From positions 62,001-126,000 of the forward strand of contig NZ_JAAVLX010000008.1 in the NCBI RefSeq assembly GCF_013114825.1: 64,000 nucleotides of DNA, written 5' to 3'. Every line of letters begins with the position of its first letter. Within the stretch, counting starts at the first letter, position 1. This DNA is from Bradyrhizobium australiense. GTDB taxonomy: Bacteria > Pseudomonadota > Alphaproteobacteria > Rhizobiales > Xanthobacteraceae. The position numbers and the translations under genes are program-made. Positions 42,254 to 50,038 of this stretch are shown piece after piece. The notes under the pieces are model-generated. The model saw nothing but the letters and a program-made list of their open reading frames with translations. It was not told where the DNA came from and did no database searches.

Positions 42254-43195
42254 ATGCCGCATCATCACCTGCATTCCAGCCCCGAAACCTGCCACTGGGG
42301 CTTCTTCGAAGCCAAATTGAAGCCCGTGCTGACCATTGCGAGCGGCGATGAAGTCACTGTCGACACCGTGAGCGGCGGTCCCGAGATGGTGCCGGACCGG
42401 AGCCGGTTTCACGTACCGCCCGAGCTCACCGATATTCACGCCCGAATGCAGCAGCTACTGCAAGGTCACATCCTGACAGGTCCCATCGCCATCGATGGCG
42501 CCGAGCCTGGCGACGTGCTGGAGGTCGACATTCTCGATGTCCAGCTTCGGCAGGATTGGGGCTGGAACCTGATACGCCCACTGGCCGGCACCCTACCCGA
42601 CGATTTCCATGAGACCCGGATCCTGAACATTCCGCTCGACCGCGATCGCATGGTCGGCCGGATGCCATGGGGGCTCGACCTGCCGTTGGCGCCGTTCTTC
42701 GGTGTGATGGGCGTGGCGCCGCCGCCCGCCTGGGGCCGCATCACCTCGCTGATCCCGCGCGCGATGGGCGGCAATCTCGACAACAAGGAATTGGTCGCCG
42801 GCGCCAAACTGTATCTGCCCGTGTTCGTGCCGGGCGCGCTGTTCTCCTGCGGCGATGGCCACGGCGTGCAGGGCGATGGCGAAGTCTGCGTCACCGCGAT
42901 TGAAACCGCGCTGCAGGGCCGCTTCCGCCTGACGCTGCGCAAGGACCTTCGGCTCGCCTATCCGCGCGCGGAAACGCCAACACATTACATGACCATGGCG
43001 ATGGACCCCGATCTCGATCAATGCGTGGTGCGGGCGCTGCGCGACATGATCGTGCTGCTCGGCGAAAAGCGCAATCTGTCGCGCGAGGATGCCTACACGC
43101 TCTGCAGCCTCGCCGCCGATTTGCGCGTGACGCAAACGGTGAACGGCTCCAAGGGCATTCACTGCATGATCGCGAAGGCGGTCGTGCACGGCTGA
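42254..43195 (+). CDS. Acetamidase/formamidase family protein
   Basis: 313 residues. Family core: ETCHWGFFEAKLKPVLTIASGDEVTVDTVSGG, LTGPIAIDGAEPGDVLEVDILDV, FFGVMGVAPPP, GGNLDNKELVAGAKLYLPVFVPGALFSCGDGHGVQGDGEVC (the GNxDxK and GDGHxxQGDGE signatures). It probably releases ammonia from a short amide in the cytoplasm; formamide or acetamide is likely. The ATG at 42254 has GGAAG upstream. The in-frame stretch before it, overlapping the divergent gene and the hairpins, is not protein-like. Adjacent genes show no amide pathway. Confidence 0.92.
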   Translation: MPHHHLHSSPETCHWGFFEAKLKPVLTIASGDEVTVDTVSGGPEMVPDRSRFHVPPELTDIHARMQQLLQGHILTGPIAIDGAEPGDVLEVDILDVQLRQDWGWNLIRPLAGTLPDDFHETRILNIPLDRDRMVGRMPWGLDLPLAPFFGVMGVAPPPAWGRITSLIPRAMGGNLDNKELVAGAKLYLPVFVPGALFSCGDGHGVQGDGEVCVTAIETALQGRFRLTLRKDLRLAYPRAETPTHYMTMAMDPDLDQCVVRALRDMIVLLGEKRNLSREDAYTLCSLAADLRVTQTVNGSKGIHCMIAKAVVHG

Positions 43196-43214
43196 TCGAA
43201 CGACCTGCGGCTCT

Positions 43215-43562
43215 TCAAAAAGGAGAGCGCAGCTTCAGCCTGGCGTGAAACAACACGCTGGTTTTCCCGACCAATGCGGTCCCCTGCACCTGCGCGCCGT
43301 CGGTGGCGTACGATCCGCTGAAGCCGCAAGTGACTTCGCGGCCGCCGAACAGCGGCAGGCTGCCGGCCGATTTCGTGTGCTCGTTGGTGATCAGTTCGCC
43401 GCGCCATTTGCCACGATCCGCGGTGTATGCGCCCGTGTAATAGAAGTACGAGTCACCGCCGGCGATCTTGCCGTCATGCAGCACAATCACGCCGTGCGCG
43501 CGGCCGTGGCCGCCGTCCGTCATCTCGATCTGGATGGTGTAGAGGCCGTTTGTTACCGTCAT
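43215..43562 (-). CDS. GrlR-like small protein
   Basis: 115 residues from the ATG at 43562, with CAGGG upstream. TNGLYTIQIEMTDGGHGRAHGVIVLHDGKIAGGDSYFYYTGAYTADRGKWRGELITNEH matches the calycin-like fold described for GrlR, the negative regulator of type III secretion in enteric pathogens. FGGREVTCGFSGSYATDGAQVQGTALVGKTSVLFHARLKL completes the barrel. No type III genes are present in the window, so its target is unknown. It converges with the acetamidase gene, 19 bases between stops. Confidence 0.75.
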   Translation of the reverse strand: MTVTNGLYTIQIEMTDGGHGRAHGVIVLHDGKIAGGDSYFYYTGAYTADRGKWRGELITNEHTKSAGSLPLFGGREVTCGFSGSYATDGAQVQGTALVGKTSVLFHARLKLRSPF

Positions 43563-43748
43563 TGCGCCCTGGCCATCGTCCCCGGACATCATCGGCATTC
43601 CCTGCAGCGCGAAGCAATCAGGAAATAGCCGCACGGCTGGATCGTTTCGCCGCGCCTGTAACCGCCGTTAGGGCCGCCGCGCGCTGCGCATCCGCGGGCA
43701 TTCAGCCAATCCACAAACCCGACTGCGGCTTTTAATACGTTTTTTCAA

Positions 43749-43768
43749 GTGGATAGACAGCTATCCAC
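43749..43768. promoter_or_regulatory. Inverted repeat with DnaA-box-like halves
   Basis: GTGGATAG-ACAG-CTATCCAC, a perfect 8-base inverted repeat with a 4-base loop. The right half with its next base, CTATCCACA, differs from the DnaA box TTATCCACA at one position. It lies 83 bases before the 66-residue gene. A DnaA role is speculative. Confidence 0.45.
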
Positions 43769-43813
43769 AAGCCGTTTGACTCCTGTGTGCAAAACTAAAT
43801 AGAGTCGAAATAG

Positions 43814-43842
43814 TAACTTTTCAGTACATCGTTTAAAAGTTA
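43814..43842. promoter_or_regulatory. Palindrome upstream of ribbon-helix-helix-like gene
   Basis: TAACTTTT (43814-43821) and AAAAGTTA (43835-43842), perfect arms 13 bases apart, ending nine bases before the ATG at 43852. It sits in an AT-rich stretch where a promoter is expected, so it could be an autoregulatory operator. Confidence 0.5.
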
Positions 43843-43851
43843 GCGTTCCCC

Positions 43852-44052
43852 ATGGCTACAGAAAAGGCCGAAACCGACCGCGTTCCCGTGACCTTGGCGC
43901 TCTCGACCATCGCGTATCTCGAAAGACTGGTGAGACAGGGCACCCACGGCACAAGCGTTCCCGGCGTTGCGAGGACCCTGATCGAGGAAGGCATTCGGCT
44001 CGCCATCAAGGATGGGCTGCTTGCAATCCGCGACAATGGGAAAACGTCCTGA
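43852..44052 (+). CDS. Small ribbon-helix-helix-like protein
   Basis: 66 residues. RVPVTLALSTIAYLERLVRQGTHGTSVPGVARTLIEEGIRLAIKDG reads like one strand, a helix, a turn and a second helix, the layout of CopG/Arc-type DNA-binding proteins. I do not recognise a named family. It has a palindrome directly upstream and lies 44 bases before the gcrA-family gene in the same direction, so they may be co-transcribed. A transcriptional role is inferred from fold and context only. Confidence 0.7.
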   Translation: MATEKAETDRVPVTLALSTIAYLERLVRQGTHGTSVPGVARTLIEEGIRLAIKDGLLAIRDNGKTS

Positions 44053-44096
44053 CGGGAAGCAGCGCGGCGGTTTTCACAGAATGTGGAACCGAGAAA

Positions 44097-44567
44097 ATGC
44101 TTACGAATATACCGACCTGGACCACCGATCGCGTCGAACTCCTGAAAAGCCATTTTGAAGCCGGCCTCACCTGTCGCGAGATCGCCGCCAGCATCGGCGT
44201 CAGCCGCAACGCCGTGATCGGCAAACTCTCCCGCCTTCAATTGACGCGCGGTCCCGCCCCGGCCGAACCGCGTCCGACCAAGGCCGCCCGGGAACGTTCG
44301 CGGAAATCGATCCCCAGACTGCAGTACCGGATATTACAGGCCGTCTACGAAAACGCGCAGCCGCTGCAGGAAGAACCGATCGCGAGCGACCAGCGCTGCT
44401 CGCTGCTTGAACTCAGCAATGAAAGATGCCGCTGGCCGATCAACACGCCAGGGGCTGAGGACTTCTGCTTTTGCGGCAATACGCCGGTAGAAGGCATGCC
44501 CTATTGCTCAGGGCATACCCGCCTCGCCTACCGTCCGGGTTCGCGTCAGCGCGTTGCACGGGGATAG
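44097..44567 (+). CDS. GcrA-family cell cycle regulator
   Basis: 156 residues. TWTTDRVELLKSHFEAGLTCREIAASIGVSRNAVIGKLSRLQL is the N-terminal DNA-binding domain of GcrA, which in Caulobacter acts with sigma-70 at GANTC-methylated promoters. The C-terminal block CSLLELSNERCRWPINTPGAEDFCFCGNTPVEGMPYCSGHTRLAY is the Cys/His-rich sigma-interaction part. The N-terminus (MLTNIPTWTTDR) is longer than the MGWTDER start of typical GcrA, so this may be a paralogue rather than the main cell-cycle GcrA. A palindromic repeat ends the gene. Confidence 0.88.
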   Translation: MLTNIPTWTTDRVELLKSHFEAGLTCREIAASIGVSRNAVIGKLSRLQLTRGPAPAEPRPTKAARERSRKSIPRLQYRILQAVYENAQPLQEEPIASDQRCSLLELSNERCRWPINTPGAEDFCFCGNTPVEGMPYCSGHTRLAYRPGSRQRVARG

Positions 44568-44599
44568 CGAGTCCAGTTGCCGTGAATACGCATCAAAAA

Positions 44600-44635
44600 G
44601 CGGAGCTTCGGTTCTGATTCCATCAGAACCGATCG
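44600..44635. repeat. Palindromic repeat, GCGGAGCTT-GGTTCTGAT family
   Basis: GCGGAGCTT then CGGTTCTGAT-TCC-ATCAGAACCG (44609-44631), a perfect 10-base stem. The same element in the other orientation is at 54092. Its position just after the gcrA-family stop would suit a terminator. Confidence 0.8.
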
Positions 44636-44639
44636 GCCA

Positions 44640-45608
44640 CTACCCGAGCCGCCAGCCGACCTCTTCCGTAAAGCTCTTGTAGAACTCCGGCGTGTAGGCC
44701 TTTTCCGGGGCCTGCCGCACCCGCTCGTCGAGCTTCTGGGCGTCGTCGCCGACGAGGATACGCCAGCGCCCGGCCTTGACGCCCTCGAGGATGATCTTTG
44801 CCGCAGCCGCCGCCGTGGTCGGCGCTTCCTCACGGAAGGTGCGCGCGCGATCGAGCGCGATCTGTTGGATGTCGTCGTCCGACATCGGCTCGGTGTCGAT
44901 GCCCATGCCGTTCAGGCGCTGCCGCGTTGCCAGAATTTCGTTCGGGCTTAACTCCTCCGATGCCGTCCCGCTCTGAATCTTGCGCGAATTGGAAACAATC
45001 GAGGTGCCGATATGCCCGGGCATCACGACGGAGCACTTGATGTGCGGGGCGTTGAGCCGCAGATCGGTCATCAACGCTTCGGTAAAGCCTTTCACCGCGA
45101 ACTTGGCCGCGCTGTAGGCTGTGTGCGAGGCACCCGGGCCAACGGATGCCCAGAAACCGTTAACGCTCGATGTGTTGATGATGTGCGCCTCGTCGGCCTT
45201 CATCATAAGCGGCAGAAAAGTGCGGACGCCGAGATAGACGCCGCCCCAGCAGATGTTGAAGGTGCGCTCCCACTGTTCGCGCGTGTTGGTGAACAGGCTG
45301 CCGCCGCCGCCGATGCCGGCATTGTTGAACAACAGATGGATCTTGTCGGTCGTCTGCTGCTCGGTCAATTCGTCGCGGAAGCGCTGGAGATGAGCCTCGA
45401 TCGAGACGTCGGCGACATGGGTGGTGATGCGCAGGCCTTGCGGCAGCCTTTCCGCCTCGCAGAGCCGCTTGGTCTCGGCCATGGCTTCCGGCGAGACATC
45501 GCACATCGCGACATTACAGCCTTCGGCGACGAGCTGGCGCGCGAGTTCGCGGCCCATTCCCGTGCCGCCCCCGGTGATCACGGCGAACTTTCCGGCAAAA
45601 TCCTTCAT
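44640..45608 (-). CDS. SDR family NAD(P)-dependent oxidoreductase
   Basis: 322 residues, classical short-chain dehydrogenase. Cofactor motif VITGGGTGMGREL, NNAGIGGGG, catalytic Ser in INTSSVNGF and YSAAK (Tyr-x3-Lys), then VVMPGHIGTSIVSNS. The C-terminal extension after residue 250 (RGxx-poor, Glu-rich TFREEAPTTAAAAAKIILEGVKAGRWRILVGDDA) is usual for the 320-residue class in actinobacteria and Bradyrhizobium. Substrate unknown. It converges with the gcrA-family gene, separated by the GGTTCTGAT repeat. Confidence 0.93.
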   Translation of the reverse strand: MKDFAGKFAVITGGGTGMGRELARQLVAEGCNVAMCDVSPEAMAETKRLCEAERLPQGLRITTHVADVSIEAHLQRFRDELTEQQTTDKIHLLFNNAGIGGGGSLFTNTREQWERTFNICWGGVYLGVRTFLPLMMKADEAHIINTSSVNGFWASVGPGASHTAYSAAKFAVKGFTEALMTDLRLNAPHIKCSVVMPGHIGTSIVSNSRKIQSGTASEELSPNEILATRQRLNGMGIDTEPMSDDDIQQIALDRARTFREEAPTTAAAAAKIILEGVKAGRWRILVGDDAQKLDERVRQAPEKAYTPEFYKSFTEEVGWRLG

Positions 45609-45756
45609 TGAGACGCTTACCTCTGTTTAATTTTGAGTTGGGCCCTCGTAGGAATGGAGCCGGTGCGGAAGGACAGTAACAGGCGGGAGCTACCGGTAAA
45701 GCCGCCCGCGAGACGGGCAATTCGATTGCCTCGCAGGCGTTTTCGCCCAGCGGAAT

Positions 45757-46662
45757 TTACTCTGCGGCTTCCTGCGAGCCGCCAACCGCGCCCAGGCCCT
45801 CCAGCGCCTTCCGTATAGCGGCCTGTTGCGCGGGCGATGCTTCCGGCATCGGCGCGCGGGAGAATGTCGGAGGTAATCCCTGCAACGACTGCACATAACG
45901 CGTGCACGCCGGCAGATTGTCCGAGACGATCGCGTTCCACAGCGTCAGCAGTTTCCTGTGCAGCTCCAGTGCGCGAATGTGATTTCCCGCCTTGACCGCA
46001 TTCCAGAGTTCGACGGAAGCATGCGGCGCGGCGCTCAGGATCGCCGCGATCGAACCGTGGGCGCCGAGCGTATAGGACGGATACATCAGCGCATCGACGG
46101 CGCTGTAGATTAATTTGTCGGGTGCCATCACCATGAGATCGGCAAACAGTTTCAGATCGCCCGCGCTCTGCTTGACGCCGACGACCAGCGGCACCTCGTT
46201 CATGATTCGCGTCAGCAGCGCCGGCGAGAGGTACGACCACGGCACGACGTTGTAGATGATGATCGGCATGCCGGTTTCGTCCGCCATGCAGCGGAAGTGA
46301 TCGACCATCGCCTGCTCGTCCGGCTTGAACAGATAGTGCACCGGCGTCACCTGAAGTGCTGCGACATCCATGTCGCACACCAGCCTGCCGCGCCGGATAG
46401 CGTCACGGGTGGAATCGACGATGATGCCGGCGATGACGGGCGCACGCCCTCTCGCCGCTTCCACCGTTGCTGCCACCAGATCGCGATATTCTTCATGATC
46501 GAGCGTATGCCCCTCCCCGGTCGAACCGCCGGCCGCCATGCCATGGCTGCCGGCACCGATCAGCCACTCGACCTGGGGGGCCACGAGTTTAAGGTCGATC
46601 TCGCCATCTTTGCGAAATGGCGTGGTCATCGGCGGTATCACGCCGGTCGGACATGTTTTCAT
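45757..46662 (-). CDS. Dihydrodipicolinate synthase family aldolase
   Basis: 301 residues, (beta/alpha)8 aldolase of the DapA/NanA group. GVIPPMTTPFRKDGEID at the start, GSTGEGHTL (the GTTGE-like pyruvate loop), YNVVPWSYLSPALL (catalytic Tyr) and LVVGVKQSAGD (Schiff-base Lys). It may act on 4-hydroxy-2-oxo acids or other sugar-acid-derived substrates; it is not in a lysine operon and I would not call it DapA. I chose ATG 46662 because reading further upstream lacks family similarity. It is 148 bases upstream of the SDR gene in the same direction. Confidence 0.9.
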   Translation of the reverse strand: MKTCPTGVIPPMTTPFRKDGEIDLKLVAPQVEWLIGAGSHGMAAGGSTGEGHTLDHEEYRDLVAATVEAARGRAPVIAGIIVDSTRDAIRRGRLVCDMDVAALQVTPVHYLFKPDEQAMVDHFRCMADETGMPIIIYNVVPWSYLSPALLTRIMNEVPLVVGVKQSAGDLKLFADLMVMAPDKLIYSAVDALMYPSYTLGAHGSIAAILSAAPHASVELWNAVKAGNHIRALELHRKLLTLWNAIVSDNLPACTRYVQSLQGLPPTFSRAPMPEASPAQQAAIRKALEGLGAVGGSQEAAE

Positions 46663-46980
46663 GGGCCTACTCTCGCTGTTTCCATCCGTTGCGTGCGGGC
46701 GTTTCCCCCGCTTTCGCAAACAAGCGTACCGAAGGTCGCAATGGCGATCCAGTTGCGGAATTGACACGGCAGAGTAGCGGAAACGCCGCGTCTTGCACAT
46801 GCGCTTGGTTCTCAACGGCGGATCACATCGCTCGTTCCCGGCGGCCTTTCGGCCGGTTGAGACAACCTATTGAATGTCGGGCGCAGCGTTCCAACGTCAG
46901 CGTTGGCGGTCAGATCGACGACGACGCATTGCGAGCCCATGCAGGGCGCGCTTCACACATTATGGGCTGATCTTCTCGGG
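46663..46980. other. Intergenic region, no gene seen
   Basis: About 320 bases. It contains one small inverted repeat CCAACG-TCAG-CGTTGG (46891-46906). No open frame here has a ribosome-binding site or coding character. The aldolase promoter must lie at its left end. Confidence 0.5.
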
Positions 46981-47661
46981 TCATCGCTTGCAGATGTCGC
47001 GGGTTGCTTGCTCGCTGCGCATGACCTGCATTATTTCGGCGGGAGCAAAACTGCCGAAATCGGCGCCGACAAGCGTACCATAGCGACGGTGGTTCTTGAG
47101 CATGAGCAGCAAGCGATCGCTGACATTTTCGATGACGCGTGCGTCGCTGGCCGATATCGCCGGCTTGCCTGCGGATGCGCCGGTCTGCTTCGCGTAGGCA
47201 AAGAACTTCGTGGTGGCCTCTACTGCCGCTGCGCGGTTATCGGGATCGCAGAGTTCGCGATCGTCCAGCGCGTAAATGCAGCTCGCCAACTCTCCCCATG
47301 TGTTGGCCAGATTAAGTGTCTGGCTTTCGGACCAGCGGTCTGACTTGCCAAGCATAGCGGAAACCTTCGCCTGCATACTGCCGGCCTTCAGGACGAAGTA
47401 CGCCGCGCTCGGCTCCATTTTGGCGTCCGGACCGAGGTCCATCACTTTGAAGATACAGCTTCGCACGACCGGCGCGGTTTCCGGCCGACCGATACGATTG
47501 GTGTCGGCGAACATTGAAACGCTTGGTCCGCCCGAGAACAGGCCTTGCACCAGATTAGATATTTTAGGCGCCCAGATCCACCCGCCGACCACAAGGAAGC
47601 CGCCGATAAAGGCAATGACCGGCGTGCGGATGAGACGGAAAATTTCACCGGCCAATTTCAA
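46981..47661 (-). CDS. Membrane-anchored protein of unknown function, paralogue 2
   Basis: 226 residues. The single hydrophobic anchor VIAFIGGFLVVGGWIWA follows a basic start (MKLAGEIFRLIRTP), so most of the protein is probably periplasmic. It shares with the gene just upstream the pattern C-x9-C-x3-NRA (ASCIYALDDRELCDPDNRA), an aromatic patch TKFFAYAK, and LVGADFGSFAPAEIM. No family recognised. The two are ten bases apart in one direction and are clearly a co-transcribed, diverged tandem duplication. Confidence 0.75.
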   Translation of the reverse strand: MKLAGEIFRLIRTPVIAFIGGFLVVGGWIWAPKISNLVQGLFSGGPSVSMFADTNRIGRPETAPVVRSCIFKVMDLGPDAKMEPSAAYFVLKAGSMQAKVSAMLGKSDRWSESQTLNLANTWGELASCIYALDDRELCDPDNRAAAVEATTKFFAYAKQTGASAGKPAISASDARVIENVSDRLLLMLKNHRRYGTLVGADFGSFAPAEIMQVMRSEQATRDICKR

Positions 47662-47671
47662 ACTCCTGGCA

Positions 47672-48253
47672 CTAGGCCCTCGGGCAATTGTCGCTCGTGC
47701 CGTTGTACCGATCGAACATCGGTTTCATCGCCGCGGGCACGGTCCAGCCGAAATCGGCCTTGATCAGCCGGCCATTACCAGTGTCCATCATCAGTGCGGC
47801 ATTGATCGCGCGGTTGCGTGGACTGTCCCAGAGATCCCTGACCGTCGACATTTCGGATTCGCCATATCGCTTCGCGGTATTCATCATCTCATCGAACTTC
47901 GCAAAATAGCGATTGATGTAATCGATGATGTAGGCGCGATTGTTCCGCTCGCAGATCGCGTTCGGGTGCGTGACGAGATAGCAGTTCAGCGCCGCCGTCA
48001 TCTCTTTCGCCCGGTCGAGGTCTCGCCAATCGACGCGATGCTTATCGGTCGAAAGCTTCGGGAGCTGCCCATCCCTTTCGGGCTGTTCAAGCGCGGGGTA
48101 ACACGCCGCGCGTATCTTGGCCTCTCTCCATTCGCCCATGCGTTCGCCGGCCGGCAGGTAATCCCCGGAGTGGCCCAGGACAAAATAGTTGATCAGGTTC
48201 ACGCCCAGAAATATGCCGCCGAGAACAAAGGCTACACGCACCAAGAAATTCAT
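47672..48253 (-). CDS. Membrane-anchored protein of unknown function, paralogue 1
   Basis: 193 residues from the ATG at 48253 (GTGGGG upstream). One hydrophobic anchor (NFLVRVAFVLGGIFLGVNLINYFVLG) is followed by a charged, presumably periplasmic domain. The conserved C-x9-C-x3-NRA pattern reads LNCYLVTHPNAICERNNRA, followed by NRYFAKFDE and LIKADFGWTVPAAMKPMFD, matching its downstream neighbour. Six cysteines or so in total suggest disulfides. No domain recognised. It is first of the two-gene unit. Confidence 0.75.
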   Translation of the reverse strand: MNFLVRVAFVLGGIFLGVNLINYFVLGHSGDYLPAGERMGEWREAKIRAACYPALEQPERDGQLPKLSTDKHRVDWRDLDRAKEMTAALNCYLVTHPNAICERNNRAYIIDYINRYFAKFDEMMNTAKRYGESEMSTVRDLWDSPRNRAINAALMMDTGNGRLIKADFGWTVPAAMKPMFDRYNGTSDNCPRA

Positions 48254-48589
48254 GACCCCACGCACCTGCAGAGGTTGCAATCCACCCTATATAGCGGCGT
48301 CCAGATATGCCGAGAAGGTTGCTGTCGGTTCGATCTGCCGGTTGGGTTAAGCCGAACTTACTTCCCGGAAATTGCCCGCATCCCAGGACGCCGCGCGTCT
48401 CCGGGCCGTTGAGGGTATCGCGGCGCGCGTCGGACAATTTTTCCTGAGCCCAGGACGGCGCAGGTGTCGAGCTTGGTGGGTCATGAAAGCTGCGGGGAAA
48501 TGTTCACGGCCCGCGTAGCTTGAACCTCAAGCCCGCGGCAGCGACCTACATACCGGCGGCAGTATGAATAAAATGAACAGGAGGTCGCC
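48254..48589. other. Intergenic region, nothing recognised
   Basis: About 335 bases between two divergent units. Contains no convincing open frame, hairpin or known repeat. The strong ribosome-binding site of the 42-residue gene (AGGAGG, 48579-48584) is at its right end. Confidence 0.5.
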
Positions 48590-48718
48590 GTGACCCAGTG
48601 GCGCGATACCATGGTCGATCGACCGGAAGCGGATGGTGCGGCCTATTTGACGGGCTGGACAGTCAGCGGAATAGCTGTGCTGGGAGCCATTGTTGCCGTC
48701 TGGGTTCTCGGCATCTAG
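48590..48718 (+). CDS. 42-residue single-span membrane protein
   Basis: A short gene starting at GTG 48590 with perfect AGGAGG five bases upstream. The product begins TQWRDTMVDRPEADGAAYLTG and ends in one membrane helix (VSGIAVLGAIVAVWVLGI) at the C-terminus. Length, charge pattern and ribosome-binding site favour a real small membrane protein. No family recognised and no functional partner evident; tRNA-Pro follows on the opposite strand. Confidence 0.65.
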   Translation: MTQWRDTMVDRPEADGAAYLTGWTVSGIAVLGAIVAVWVLGI

Positions 48719-48755
48719 CAGCGATCAAAATCGCCAGCCGTGAAAGAAAAATGAA

Positions 48756-48833
48756 TGGTCGGAGCGAAAGGATTTGAACCTTCGACCCCTAGTCTCCCAG
48801 ACTAGTGCGCTAACCGGGCTGCGCCACGCTCCG
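48756..48833 (-). tRNA. tRNA-Pro (GGG)
   Basis: 78 bases on the minus strand including an encoded CCA end. Acceptor stem CGGAGCG / CGCTCCG, anticodon stem CTAGT / ACTAG around loop CTGGGAG with anticodon GGG, and T-arm with GGTTCAAATCC. The cloverleaf is complete. Confidence 0.97.
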
Positions 48834-48930
48834 ATGCCGTTCCATTAGCTGCGATCCGCCCCCGGCGCAAGGCACGAACGGCCTCCATTGATGCTGCAGC
48901 GGGTCAGTTCCCGCCCTCGCCCCATCCCGC

Positions 48931-49485
48931 TCAGCCGTCCTTCATCGCATTATCCAGCAATTGCTTGCAGGCGATCAGGTCCTGCAGCACCCGCTCCAGG
49001 CGCTCGCGGTCGGCATCCGATGGCCCCGGCTTGCCCTTGGCAAATGGCAACAAAATGCCGTCGTCGTCGGTGTCGACGAAGCGGTAGTCGATTTCCTTTT
49101 CTTCGGTCTCGTAGTCCTCGTCGTCGGCTTCGACGGTCGGGATCTCGCCCTCATCGGGCTCCTGCAGGCTGAGACCGATCGCTTCCTCGACCGCGCCGAA
49201 GGTGACCGCCGAGGTCTGGTCGGCAAGGCCCTGCACCGATTTGATGCCGTGCTCTTTCAGGATCCGCTGCACGCCGCGGATCGTATAGCCCTCGCCGTAG
49301 AGCAGGCGGCGGATGCCCTTGAGCAGGTCAACGTCGTCGGGGCGGTAGTAACGCCGCCCGCCGCTTCGCTTCATCGGCTTGATCTGGGCGAACCGCGTCT
49401 CCCAGAACCGCAGCACGTGCTGGGGAATATCGAGCTCTTCAGCGACTTCGCTGATGGTGCGGAACGCATCCGGCGCCTTGTCCAA
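48931..49485 (-). CDS. MerR family transcriptional regulator
   Basis: 184 residues. N-terminal winged helix: FRTISEVAEELDIPQHVLRFWETRFAQIKPMKRSGGRRYYRPDDVDLLKGIRRLLYGEGYTIRGVQRILKEHG. The rest is acidic (DEGEIPTVEADDEDYETEEKEIDYRFVDTDDDG) and ends in a helical piece (DADRERLERVLQDLIACKQLLDNAM). No metal-binding cysteines, so not a mercury-type sensor. It follows ihfA in the plsX-fabH-ihfA-merR order that is conserved in Rhizobiales. Target genes unknown. Confidence 0.92.
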   Translation of the reverse strand: MDKAPDAFRTISEVAEELDIPQHVLRFWETRFAQIKPMKRSGGRRYYRPDDVDLLKGIRRLLYGEGYTIRGVQRILKEHGIKSVQGLADQTSAVTFGAVEEAIGLSLQEPDEGEIPTVEADDEDYETEEKEIDYRFVDTDDDGILLPFAKGKPGPSDADRERLERVLQDLIACKQLLDNAMKDG

Positions 49486-49577
49486 ATGCCTGCTCCTCTC
49501 AACTCATCTTGTTGGTGAAGACGCGGTACTCGCCTTGCTACTCGGCCGTGTTACTCGGTCTCGCTAAACGGTCTTTG

Positions 49578-49907
49578 TTAATCGGTCTTGCTTTCGCCGT
49601 TGCCGGGCGCGTGTCCATTGATCCGTTGCTTCAGAATAGCCGACGGCTTGAACACCATCACGCGACGCGGCGAGATCGGCACTTCGGTACCGGTCTTCGG
49701 GTTACGTCCGATCCGCTGACCCTTCTTGCGCACCATGAAGGAGCCGAACGACGACAATTTCACCGTCTCGCCCTTCTCCAGGCAATCAGTGATTTCTTTC
49801 AAAACGAGTTCGACAAACGCTGAAGATTCCGTTCGCGACAGGCCCACCTTCTGGTAGACCGCCTCGCACAAATCAACGCGTGTGACTGTTTTTCCGGTCC
49901 CGGTCAT
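49578..49907 (-). CDS. ihfA: Integration host factor subunit alpha
   Basis: 109 residues from the ATG at 49907, the normal length; 20 codons further upstream would give an unrelated extension. KTVTRVDLCEAVYQKVGLSRTESSAFVELVLKEITDCLEKGETVKLSSFGSFMVRKKGQRIGRNPKTGTEVPISPRRVMVFKPSAILKQRIN is the full HU/IHF fold with the Pro-containing minor-groove arm. With IhfB it bends DNA at sigma-54 promoters and elsewhere. It lies between fabH and merR. Confidence 0.97.
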   Translation of the reverse strand: MTGTGKTVTRVDLCEAVYQKVGLSRTESSAFVELVLKEITDCLEKGETVKLSSFGSFMVRKKGQRIGRNPKTGTEVPISPRRVMVFKPSAILKQRINGHAPGNGESKTD

Positions 49908-50038
49908 CGCCTGCCCCGCACTCTCGGCGAACAATTTATTCTCTGAAATTATGAGGTTAGCACGCAATGGTCAACAGCGACCATCATGCAGAAGCATGGA
50001 ACAGCACTACAATTTTAGACGGTACTTTTGCGCTTGCG

